From Euphorbia lathyris (Eukaryota > Streptophyta > Magnoliopsida > Malpighiales > Euphorbiaceae), in NCBI RefSeq assembly GCF_963576675.1, contig NC_088916.1:25767501-25831500 (forward strand): 64,000 nt of DNA. The letters run 5' to 3'. The notes beneath the pieces are model-generated. The model ran no database searches. It saw only the letters and a list, made by a program, of their open reading frames with translations, and was not told the origin of the DNA. A program made the position numbers and the translations under genes. Positions 22,501 through 31,800 of this stretch are shown piece by piece. Each line of letters opens with the position of its first letter. The stretch's first letter is position 1.

Positions 22501-24850
22501 TTCATCTTTATTCTCAACCTCAGACTTTCAGATGACCCTACTTTCACTCTAACTTTCTTCACTACTCCTCTCTTCTTTTTCTTATCCTTCTCATTCTCTG
22601 CTCCTCCTCTCTCTTTTTCTAAACCTTCAGCTACCTTTCTCTGAACCTGCTTGTTATATTCTTCATTAACAACATCATATTCTTCCCAAAAACCAGGCAG
22701 ATTAAAAAATTCATTATCCTCATCACATTCATTAGATAATCTTCCCGAATGCTCACTTGCTGGCATTCGCTCAGAACGCTGGCTCATCCTCTCTTCCTTA
22801 CTAACTCTGTACTTCGTAAAAATGTTTTCAACAAATCTATTCATCCGTACAGGTAACTCATCCTCATCAAACATATTTTCAGCTTCATCCACCAGCATAA
22901 ACATCTCAGTTACATCATCAGCTAACTTTTTAGCCACTAATTTAAACCTGACAGTGAAATCCTGCATTTATAAAAACACTAGTTACTAATCTATTAAAAC
23001 GAAACACAAACTTCTATATAAAAGAAAAACACAGTTGCATACCATGAAGGGACTGGGACAGCCAGAAACTCCTTCTTGAGTATCTTCTTCTTCTCCTTCT
23101 TCTACATGCTTCTTTTTCTTCTTTTCTTCTCTTCTTCTCTCCTCTTCTTCTTCTTACCTTCAACATTCGGGACTTCACATTCTACATCTACTTCAGATGT
23201 AGATAATCTCTTTAATACAATGCCCTTGCCAAAACCACTGGCATTTTCCAACTTTATTCTTTCAGAAATAAGAACATTATTCCAAACAGAAGTTAGCGGA
23301 AAGGAACGTGGCCTCAAATCAACCCCACGTTGCAACCGATCAAAATAACATATCTACAATAAAAAAATGAGAAAAACAAATTATAAGCTAATACATAAAT
23401 TATTCAAAATAAATTCAAACATATTTAAAGAATTACCAGAATAAATGGAAGAGGGCCTATGAAGAAATACGGATTGGAATCGTTCTTGAAAGAACGAACT
23501 AAATCAATAAGATGCTTAAAACTAAAACGACACCAATCTAACTTTGAAATTTCATTGACATTCATACAACTAAATAAAAACTTATGGTACAATGCCCTGT
23601 TCTTGTTTGAACGAATGCAAGAATTAACCACAATAACGATAAAGTTCCAGATGAACTCATCACATACATCAACTTCCAACAGACTTTTCAGCTTACAAAG
23701 CACATCCTTATCCTTCGGGCTGCCAGTACTTAAACCATAAGACTTCCTCCAAGTGTTTAAAAAATTACACCAAACATCCCCACTCTTACTATCAGCTTCC
23801 AATATTTCCTTTCCTCCACAAGGCAGACCATAAACACAATTAAAATCATCTGCACTCAAATCAATCCGGTCATTACCAGAAAGAATGAAACAACATCTAT
23901 CAGGATCAACAGAATCCACAACCTTCCCACAAAAAATTCCATTAAGCTTCCCAATATCCAAACACAAAAAACCACCAAAACCTATCCTCCTAATGGCAGC
24001 TTTATGTGTCTCTGGCATAGTTTTCACAAATTTAATAAAGGCTGTTGGACGAACCCTTTGATTCAATACTACACCAGATAAACCTTGCTCTATCGTTCTT
24101 CCACAATCATTGTTCACAGATCTAGGAGAACCAACTCCTTTCACAACCTCAAATTTATTCCTTCTCAATTTAGAAGCACCAGATACATTCACAAACTCAA
24201 CATTCTTCATCTTCAACTTAGAAGAAACATCACCCTTCAAACTAACTCCAACTCTTCTTCTCTTTGCAACATAACCAGAAACAGTATATTCATCATCTGC
24301 TTGTTCTGATGGTGTACTTGCACTGATAACAAAATCAGGATCATTAATATTATCCCGATCATCAGAAGAAGACTCATCAGCATCAGAACAACTTTCAACA
24401 TCCTTGAGAGCATCTGAAGAACTTTCATCAACACGAACACAACTATTTGATGACTTCTTCTTTAAAGAATGAGATTTCTTGACAAATTTCTGTTTACTTG
24501 CTCCTTCATTATTCTTTTCAGAGACCCTTGAAACATAAAAAATAACAAAATTAACAACAATACTAAATAAACAAAATACATATATAGTTACAAACGAAAT
24601 TAAAAAATGTTCCAAACGAATACATATATTGTTCAAAACGAATACATATATTGTTCAAAACGAATACATAAATAGTTCCATACAAAAACATAAATTGTTC
24701 CAGACGAATACATATATTGTTCCATAAAAACATAAAATAGTACATGTCCTTATCAACCTCCATATAATCAGAGTTTATAGAACGAAGTGACTCAGGATCA
24801 ATAACATGATCAGGCAAAATATCGTCCCTACAAGAAGAAGCTTTCGACAT
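19517..24850 (-). CDS. Ulp1-type protease gene with two C48-like domains
   Basis: A spliced gene of about 16 exons: ATG at 24850, exon 2 at 24526-23437, later exons near 23353, 22961-22439, 22338, 22122, 21751, 21498-21384, 21299, 21164-21068, 20937, 20603, 20340, 20153-20005, 19926-19722 and a last exon to a TAG at 19517. Exon 2 has a Ser/Asp/Lys-rich region, then a conserved plant-transposon-associated domain (FVKTMPETHKAAIRRIGFGG, VYGLPCGG). Two Ulp1-like domains follow. Members of the family cleave SUMO-type conjugates; here that role is inferred. Exon 3 runs into a purine-rich tract with an in-frame TAG near 23102 unless spliced earlier at an AAG-GTAAGA site near 23157, so coding integrity is uncertain. 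Confidence 0.7.
19722..20153 (-). other. Second Ulp1-like domain (His-Asp-Cys triad present)
   Basis: The exon at 20153-20005 encodes HGHFYLIVVNN followed by VQILDN, and the exon at 19926-19722 encodes NNHNDCGVFLLKHM. His, Asp and Cys of the C48 triad are all present. The exons upstream (20937-20686) carry an LRSPF motif common in plant MULE-borne Ulp1 genes. Confidence 0.75.
20686..21498 (-). other. First Ulp1-like domain (possibly catalytically altered)
   Basis: The exon at 21498-21384 encodes YHWTLTVVDLERKRVFLLNP and the exon at 21164-21068 encodes TQKDTKSCGYYVMKYM. These are the His and Cys motifs of C48 peptidases, with Gln three residues before Asp in TQKD. The position usually occupied by the catalytic Asp (LLDP/ILDS type) is Asn (LLNP). 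The domain closes in the exon starting at 20937. Confidence 0.65.
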
Positions 24851-25042
24851 TCTGATATATACTGAAAAACAACAAAAAAAAACACATATACATGTCACAA
24901 AACTAAGAAATGATAGACGCAAAAAATGAAAAAACACAATAAAATGCTGTTGAAAACCTAAAAACAACAAACAAAACAAAAACAAAATACAAAATCGAAA
25001 CAAAACATATAAACAAACAAACATAATGTACATGCATAACAC

Positions 25043-25487
25043 AATCTAAAATGAACAAAGAAAACACAGAGGAAGTCACCGATAACTTCAAAAATACACA
25101 AACAGAGAGCCTAACCTAGCGATAAAGAAAAAAATATAGGAAATCAGAGCCATAAATATTCAACTTAAAAAACGAAGAGAAATGAACAAACCTAAAAACA
25201 TAAAAACGATCAAAACAAACAAAAAAATATACAGGAACTCACCGATATATTCCAACAAACACAAAAATGCGAGACAGAACAAAGAAATCCAAACAAAAAC
25301 TCAACAAAACACGATCGGAAATGTAACGGAGCAACCGCAAAAACCAGAGAAATATCAGAGAATCACCAGAGAAGAAAGAACGAGAGAAATATATGAGATT
25401 ACAAATTTGCCCCTAACATAATAACTATTTATACTAAGCGCGAAAAATTACAAATATACCCCTCCGTTTTTTACATAATTACTAAAA
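25043..25487. other. MULE right subterminal region, no gene
   Basis: A-rich leader upstream of the Ulp1 gene ATG, with many AACAAAC words and the probable promoter. A plus-strand open frame at 25182-25421 is lysine-rich low complexity and not called. Confidence 0.5.
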
Positions 25488-25550
25488 AGCCACTGTTGTC
25501 ACACAATAAGCTTTGTCACACCATAAGCAATGTGTCACACCTGATCTCTG

Positions 25551-25551
<1 letters not shown>
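25488..25551 (-). repeat. MULE right terminal inverted repeat
   Basis: The complement reads GCAGAGATCAGGTGTGACA..., matching the left end with small gaps and the same spaced GTGACA words. Confidence 0.8.

Positions 25552-25601
<50 letters not shown>
25552..25601. repeat. (TA)n microsatellite at MULE right border
   Basis: About 48 bp of pure TA. A further TA run of about 26 bp lies at 25791-25815. Confidence 0.95.
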
Positions 25602-25603
<2 letters not shown>

Positions 25604-25900
25604 TGTGAAATGGCAAGTAACCATACCATTTCAACCTGAATTCCTCGGTAACCCATGCAAGACAACCGATGATTATACTTCTGTCTTGCCTTGCTTTTAT
25701 CCAGTATGTATACCTACTGCTTTTTTCCGCTTTGCCTGTTGACAAATCCGAAGTCTGTAACATACTATAAATGACTATAATCAATAGTCATATATATATA
25801 TATATATATATATATAAGTGTGAAATGGTAAGTAACCATACCATTTCAATCCGAATTCCTCGGTAACCCATGCAAGACAACCGATGATTATACTTGTTCT
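25602..25900 (-). repeat. Tandem duplication of a CACTA exon-intron segment
   Basis: The block AGTGTGAAATGG...GATTATACTT occurs at 25602-25680 and again at 25816-25895. Between them sits a partial copy of the exon found intact at 3815-3937, fused directly to the first block. This is a duplication of about 212 bp with breakpoints inside two exons and a TA repeat in the middle. Confidence 0.8.
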
Positions 25901-26809
25901 TTTTTCGTTTAGATATTTGCACTTGTCGGACTTCCTAAACAATAAATTAGGTGTGCGAATGACTCAAATCAAAACATAACAAATTAAGTATAAATCATAT
26001 ATGTAAATCAAATGGCAAACCATATGCTCATTTGTAAGCCATTTAGTTACAAACTGATGCCATTCTTCCAGCTTCAGAGACCGATAATCATCGGGAACCT
26101 TTTGCAAAACATCAACCATATCCTTATAAGGTATGATGTACTTGGATTTCAACAAAGACTTGAAGTTTCTCCATTTTGTGGCAGCCGAAACCAGCACCTC
26201 CTTCGCTGTTAGCATAAAATATTTTCTAAAGAACATCATACTGTTAATAGCAATATAATTAAGTTAATAATAATAGAGCGAAGTGTGGGAGAAGGATTAT
26301 ACTGTTACAGAATCCCAATTTTTTTCTTTTTCATCATTTGGCACTTGTCTCCCGTCTTTGTATGAGATAGTTATCCTCGTGCGTGCCAATACTCCAATAT
26401 ATGATTGCAACCAACCAAACTCTTTACCTAACGGATCTCCATGTTTATTGTACTTAATATGCATCTTCTTCCCACTAATTATGGCATTGGCCAGCCATGC
26501 CATTGTCAGGGTCTCACGCTTCAGCAACTTCAACCCACCAGTCATATTTGTGACTTAAGCTTCACCGTCCATAACTGACGGTTCAGAGTCATGTGAAGTG
26601 GCTTGACGCTTACTAATATTTGTGATTGATGTCTCCTTATTGGCTGGTGACTCCTTACGCTTTCTCCCACGCTCATTTTGTTTACTCTTTGGTTCCAATG
26701 ACCTATTCGCTTCCTTTATGCGTTTTGTAATAAGTTGTGCATGTTTTCTTCCTGCTGCTCCTCTTGTATTAGAAGGAGGTGTCATGTTATTCTTGAAATT
26801 CCATAACAT
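25816..26809 (-). pseudogene. CACTA second gene: TNPA-like plant transposase (Ptta/En/Spm)
   Basis: The exon from about 26809 opens with a basic region (RGAAGRKHAQL, KQNERGRKRKE) and, after an in-frame TAA at about 26555, runs into TMAWLANAIISGKKMHI and FGWLQSYIGVLART. The exon at about 26230-26010 has LEEWHQFVTKWL. A further exon at 25917-25840 has KRKKNKYNHRLSCMG. This order is typical of the DNA-binding accessory transposase of CACTA elements, which binds subterminal repeats. The C-terminal exon is the displaced one at 3815-3937. The stop, the exon duplication and the intron insertions make it non-functional. Confidence 0.75.
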
Positions 26810-26931
26810 GATGGATGGTTGGTGTCAATTCACATTTAGCAAAAGAAATTAAACGTACAAGAGGAGCAACATGAAGAAAACTTGTAGGAACATGACATTA
26901 AACTCAAATAAATCACATTATAACAAAGAAA

Positions 26932-27735
26932 TTAAACATACATGCAACTCATATTAAAACAAATACACAATAACTCAAATAAATCACATTTATTCGAACA
27001 AGTGTACAAAGTATGAAATACGATTAAGAAATACAGGGTCTTGAAGAATAACCACACAATCAACTTAATAATACTTTCACTTATCAATCCATATTGCTTC
27101 ATCTCTTGGTCTGCATATGAAACTAGACAAACAGCGTCAATGTCAGCATAGCTAGACACATTCAGTGGTTGTTCATCAAAGATTCTAGTGTTCTCATCAT
27201 CATAATAATCATCATCAACCACATCAGCTTCATCTTCGTCATCACATTTGAAATATTTATCTGGGCACGTCACAACCATGGACCATTCAGGATCCAAGGG
27301 GTCCTCAATGTAAAATATTTGTTGTACATGGGTAGGTAACACGAATGGATCATTTAAATCTCCAATTCTATCAAGTTTGACCAAAGTAAACCTAGATCGT
27401 CTACTTTCACCCCTCTAGTTGACTCAACCTAATCACACAGGAATATTGGAATCCTAAAGTGGTAGTAGTCCACCTGCCAAATCGCACCGATACGACCATA
27501 AAGATTCATGTCCATAGTTTTAGGCTTTTATCCTTTGCGCTTGCAAACTACATTGCATTGGCAACTAGAAAACACCACTATTTTGAACTGCTCTAGTAAT
27601 TTCTCATGCTTTTATGTTGAAATCGACACCATTGACATGATAACCTTGGTAGGTAGAAACATGACTATTCGGTCCAGCAGCAAGCCACCTAAGGGTGTCA
27701 GAAACGGTAGACTTGTCAGCTCTAATTTCCTTTAA
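26932..27735 (-). pseudogene. CACTA Tnp2, DUF4216 region
   Basis: The 3' part (27384-26932) encodes PFVLPTHVQQIFYIEDPLD followed by an acidic DDED tract, matching the C-terminal DUF4216 of Tnp2-type proteins. The 5' part (about 27735-27430) encodes the preceding segment, with an in-frame TAG after NIKA and other stops. It lies downstream of the transposase core and DUF4218, in the canonical order. Confidence 0.8.
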
Positions 27736-27959
27736 AATCTGACAAATGAAATCATTTAAAGTTAGTACACATTAAAACTTTACTTTAATAGGACATGCAT
27801 ACTAAATATCAGCAATTGAATTCATATAAAACTTACCCTGTTTTTAATCCAATCGGGAAATGTCTTGTTTTACTTATCTGTCATCCACTTAGGAATATTT
27901 TTTTTGGCCAGGATAACTCAACTCTAAGAACTTCATATGCTCCCTACGATCCATAAATA

Positions 27960-28263
27960 TTTCATAAATAAGCAATAATTACTTTGTATTATTAAAAAAA
28001 ATAAAGTGAACAAGGTATACATGATAGTACTTACAGAACATAAGGTTGTAAATCTTCACAATTTTGCAAAATTGTTAAATGAGTCATATGTAGTTGTTCT
28101 GTGTCCACTATGACAATAGTAGGGGCAAATAAAGACCTGCATCCATTTACTAGTCTCTTCATGTTTCTTTTGGGAAGCCCCACAGTTGCAACATCTCCAT
28201 TACTGATATGCTCTTGAACAAATTCTAAGGCTTCTTCAACAATGTAGCACTCTGCAATGCAAA
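27960..28263 (-). pseudogene. CACTA Tnp2 exon between DUF4218 and DUF4216
   Basis: The complement of 28250-28035 is an open coding stretch (ECYIVEEALEFVQEHI, VGLPKRNMKRLVNG, LQPYVL) ending in a GTAAG-like donor. It is the usual linker between DUF4218 and DUF4216 in Tnp2. Confidence 0.65.
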
Positions 28264-28273
28264 CCTCAAGAAA

Positions 28274-29802
28274 TTATCGATTATGAACCATTCCTTTGAA
28301 CACTTTCATACACCTCTCAAAGGGGTACATCCATCTATAAAAAATCAAATCGCACAACTCGACTTCTCTTACAAGATGTAGGGTTAAGTGAATCATTATG
28401 TCAAAGAAGGAGGGTGGGAAAAACTTTTCAATCAAACAAAGGGTATTGATAAGGTCAGTTTGGACTTTTTGAAGGACTGAAATATCGATTACTTTAGCAC
28501 AAGTAGATTTAAAGAATAAGCAGAATTGGATTATGGCAATTCTAACAGGTTTGTCCAAGACTGAACGCAAATGTAATAGGCAAGAGCATTTGTATTATAA
28601 CATGACAATTATGAGATTTCAAATTCCCTATTCTAGAATCTTTTAATGAAACTAGGTTCCGTACATTAGAGGAAAAGCGAGAGGGAGTCTTCATATTGAA
28701 AAATGAATTACAAACAATATTTCGTTCTTCCACATACAAGTTGATCTGACTCGTAGGTAGCTTGTCTCTTTTTTCACTAGGTGCGGGTCTCAAGTGAGTA
28801 CAGATTCCCATATCAATCATATCATTTCTAGCTGCAACGCCATTCTTTGTTTTACCAGGTATGTTCAATAGTGTCCCAAGAATAGACTCACAACAATTCT
28901 TTTGAATATGCATTACATCTAAATTATGTCTGAATGTATAAAATTTCCAATATTCTAGTTCGTAAAATACAAACTTATTATTCCAATATGGTCTACACTT
29001 AGGGTCACCCTTATACAGAACATGTTTCTCTCCTTTCCCACTAGCTTTGGGTAAGAATTGAACTCTTTCATATAACTGCTCTCCCATTAATGGTTTAGGA
29101 GGATCATCCTTTTCTACAATGTTATCAAAAGCAGAAGCTTGCTTTATGTAAGGATGATTCCTTGCAGTCCACCTATGAGTCATTATATAAGACATCTTTT
29201 TAGAATATTTCAACCTTATCAATTTGATCTGGTCAATACATATAGGATATGCATTGTACCCTTTAACTATGCTCCCTGATAAGTTCCCATATGCGGGAAA
29301 ATCGTTAATAGTCCATAACAATACCCATCTCAACCTAAAGTATTCTTCTCTCACTAAATCATACACCCGATCAATTCCATCATTTCACAAGACTTTTAGG
29401 TCAACAATTAAAGGCTGTAAGTACACACCATTATCATTTTCAGGATGCTTAGGTCTAGAAATTAACAAAGTTAACCCATGTACTTTGGTTTCATGCATAG
29501 CCATGGCGAAAGGTTATAAGCAACTATGATCACTAGCAACATGAGTATGTGCCGCTAAGAGTGCCAAATGGGTTAAACCCATCTGAAGGTAGTCCTACCC
29601 TAAGGTTCCTAGATTCTCTACCAAAATCTGGCCACATTGTGTCAATCATTTGCCAAGTTGGGGAATTAGCTGGATGTTTCATCAATCCATCCTTTTTCCT
29701 ACCAATTGAGTGGAAAGTAAGTTCCTTAGCGGTAACTGTAGACTAAAACATTCTTCTAAACCTTGGGATTTGTGGAAAATACCATAAAATCTTAGCTGCT
29801 AC
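28274..29802 (-). pseudogene. CACTA Tnp2 core (Transposase_21) and DUF4218
   Basis: From 29802 downward, the frame has YFPQIPRF, DGFNPFG and then, in the 29366-28542 stretch, DFPAYGNLSG, HRWTARNHPY, RHNLDVMHIQKN and IPGKTKNGVAARNDM, all hallmarks of Transposase_21. The 28570-28274 stretch holds DUF4218 (LCLIEKFFPPSFFDIMIHL, GWMYPFERCMK-like). Stops occur near 29745 and 29530, and a frame change near 28560 separates core from DUF4218. The 5' part of the gene is at 50364-51063. Confidence 0.9.
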
Positions 29803-31127
29803 TAAAGGAAAATAGACAAACGTTTGGCAGCGAAAATATAATTTTTTTTACCTATTTCCTTTTCCCAAGATCCATTAATCGTTATTTCATATAAGGAGGG
29901 ATTGAACATAAATACATTTATGACAATCAATCTACCGTTGCAAACGAAGTGCCCACAACTTCAAAAGAGATGGAAATTGTCTACCAATCTGCCCCTACCT
30001 GAACAGACCTTCCAGACCTCCGAACGACAATCCCAATGGTGGAAACGTGGAAGAATATGTCTAGAAGCTCCTGTCCAACAATCACGGCGATCCGACGGTT
30101 CAATCTCCGGGAATCCACGAAATTATGAACTGACCTGATGTAGGAGGAACAAGAACGAATTTCTCCCTTTTGTTTGTGTTTCCTTCTTTCATGAACAAAA
30201 CAAAACGAACAAGTAAACGATTAGAAATCAACCGATGAATAGCAACCAAAATAGATTGCCTCTAATTAATCAACACAAGATCAAGGAGTAAAAAGAAAGA
30301 GATGAACTCAATTGATTCGGAAGCAAGCGGTGGAATTCCGTCCTCTACTGTAGGGTCGAAATTCTCAGTCTGTATGGGAGACTAGGGTTGGCCGAAATTC
30401 ACAGTTAAGGGGGTATATATAGCCTCTTCCATCTAAACACTAGTTAGATAGAATTAGGTTACTGAATAAGAATTTAATTCGGAATAAAATTCTTATTGTT
30501 ATTATCTATAATTATATTAAATATAAAGATAATAATAACTTATTGATAGGATAATAATAGAAGCAATTTAATCTCATTAAACCTCCTAACTTATTTATCC
30601 TATAATTAATTTAATTCATAATCATAATCTAATTATAATTGTTTAAATTAAATTAATTCCTTTATGTATTTATTATACATAAATCGCCCCCCTTATACTA
30701 CTGGGCCTTAGTGGACTCGGTTGGGCTTCCGTCAATTAATTAACATCTGTTTCTCTTTTGGGTTCCAAGTCTTATGTGTGACCCATTAGGTTCTTATTGC
30801 TTCTAGCCGTATACAACTATTAAATTAATTTTCTCAGAATTATATTTAATCTTTGTATAACGGAATGAGTACACGAACTGTGATTGGAAGATCTGAAACA
30901 TTCCCCCAGAGCTATAAGAAGACAGGTTGATTCTGTCGTTGACCTTTCTGTATTAGTTACAGTATAATTCGATCTTTCATCAACTACATCCTTGAACAGA
31001 ATCTTATGACTATGGGAAATGTCAAGTCATATATAGCGAGACGTTCGTTTTACTTGTACAGACCGAGTTAACTCCAATTAGATAGGTTAAGTGAAATCTG
31101 CATTTCAAGTCTTAAGCTATCACCTTG
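29803..31127 (-). repeat. Copia 3' LTR, outer part
   Basis: Aligns with 48326-49637. It starts TAAAGGAAAATAG where the other LTR has TGAAGGAAAATAG, so the terminal dinucleotide has mutated. The LTR resumes after the gypsy insertion at 41099. Confidence 0.95.
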
Positions 31128-31587
31128 TGTTAACTTGAGGAAAAATCCTTGATCGGAGCACTTTCCTGTGAGGTGCCGTTGGGATCGGCCGGGGACACTC
31201 CGATGCCAAAGTCAGTAAGATGGATCAAGGAAACCAACGGAATTGACAAGAATGGTGAGAATGTGTGTGTACCTTGATAACCTAGGGGATCAGGCTATAT
31301 ATAGCTGGGAAGTTGTAACCTTCAGGTAACTAGAAAGTCTCCATTAATGCCTCATTAATGGCGATTACGGGTTATACTGAACCTAGCGGATTAGCTAATT
31401 AATAACTCATTAATGATCTTTTATGGCCGAGTCAGCGGCCAGCCGTTATAGAGGCGAAGGGAGAGATTCGCCTTATAGGTCCGCCAGCGGATCTCTCTGA
31501 GCTGATCTGGGGAGATCCACCAACCAGCTTCCTTTTGGAGACCACTACGCGGCGTACTTTGAGGTGAATATCCCTTTTGGTCCTCAG
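31128..31587 (-). repeat. Gypsy 3' LTR, truncated
   Basis: Matches 40613-41072 with about 5 substitutions. It ends at GGTCCTCAG, lacking the last 21 or so bases (GATAATATCTCAATGTTATCA) present in the 5' LTR. No purine tract is visible beside it. Confidence 0.9.
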
Positions 31588-31800
31588 CACATTGTTCCAT
31601 GCCATTGGATGATTGACACGTGTAGTGGACACACTGTCCCAGGAAGAAGAACACTTCTTTCTTCTTCTTACGCTTTCTCTTTCCTCCTCATTTCCCCATT
31701 TTTCTCCTGCGCTCGAAGCTTTTCTGGGATTTCTTCTGGGTTTTCCACCAAGCTTCCGATTTCTCATGTAAGTTTATTTTCTTTTCGCTTTAACTTTTCC

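Larger units (their letters stand above)
13480..25551. mobile_element. Mutator-like element (MULE) with Ulp1 gene, about 12 kb
   Basis: The termini are imperfect inverted repeats of about 60 bp. The left begins GGGTGAGATCAAGCGTGACA and the complement of the right begins GCAGAGATCAGGTGTGACA; both then carry GCTTATTGTGTGACA. The element contains a plus-strand MULE transposase gene, a minus-strand small coiled-coil ORF and a minus-strand Ulp1-type protease gene. This gene set is known from plant MULEs that carry Ulp1-like (KI) genes. It lies in a TA microsatellite, so its target duplication is hidden. Both large genes show features of decay (transposase) or low-complexity expansion (Ulp1). Confidence 0.85.
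25552..29802 (-). mobile_element. CACTA element, central portion
   Basis: Holds the 5' exons of the TNPA-like gene and the 3' two-thirds of Tnp2. It is bounded on the left by the TA microsatellite with the MULE insertion and on the right by the copia target duplication GCTAC at 29798-29802. The sequence continues at 50359 in the same gene. Confidence 0.85.
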
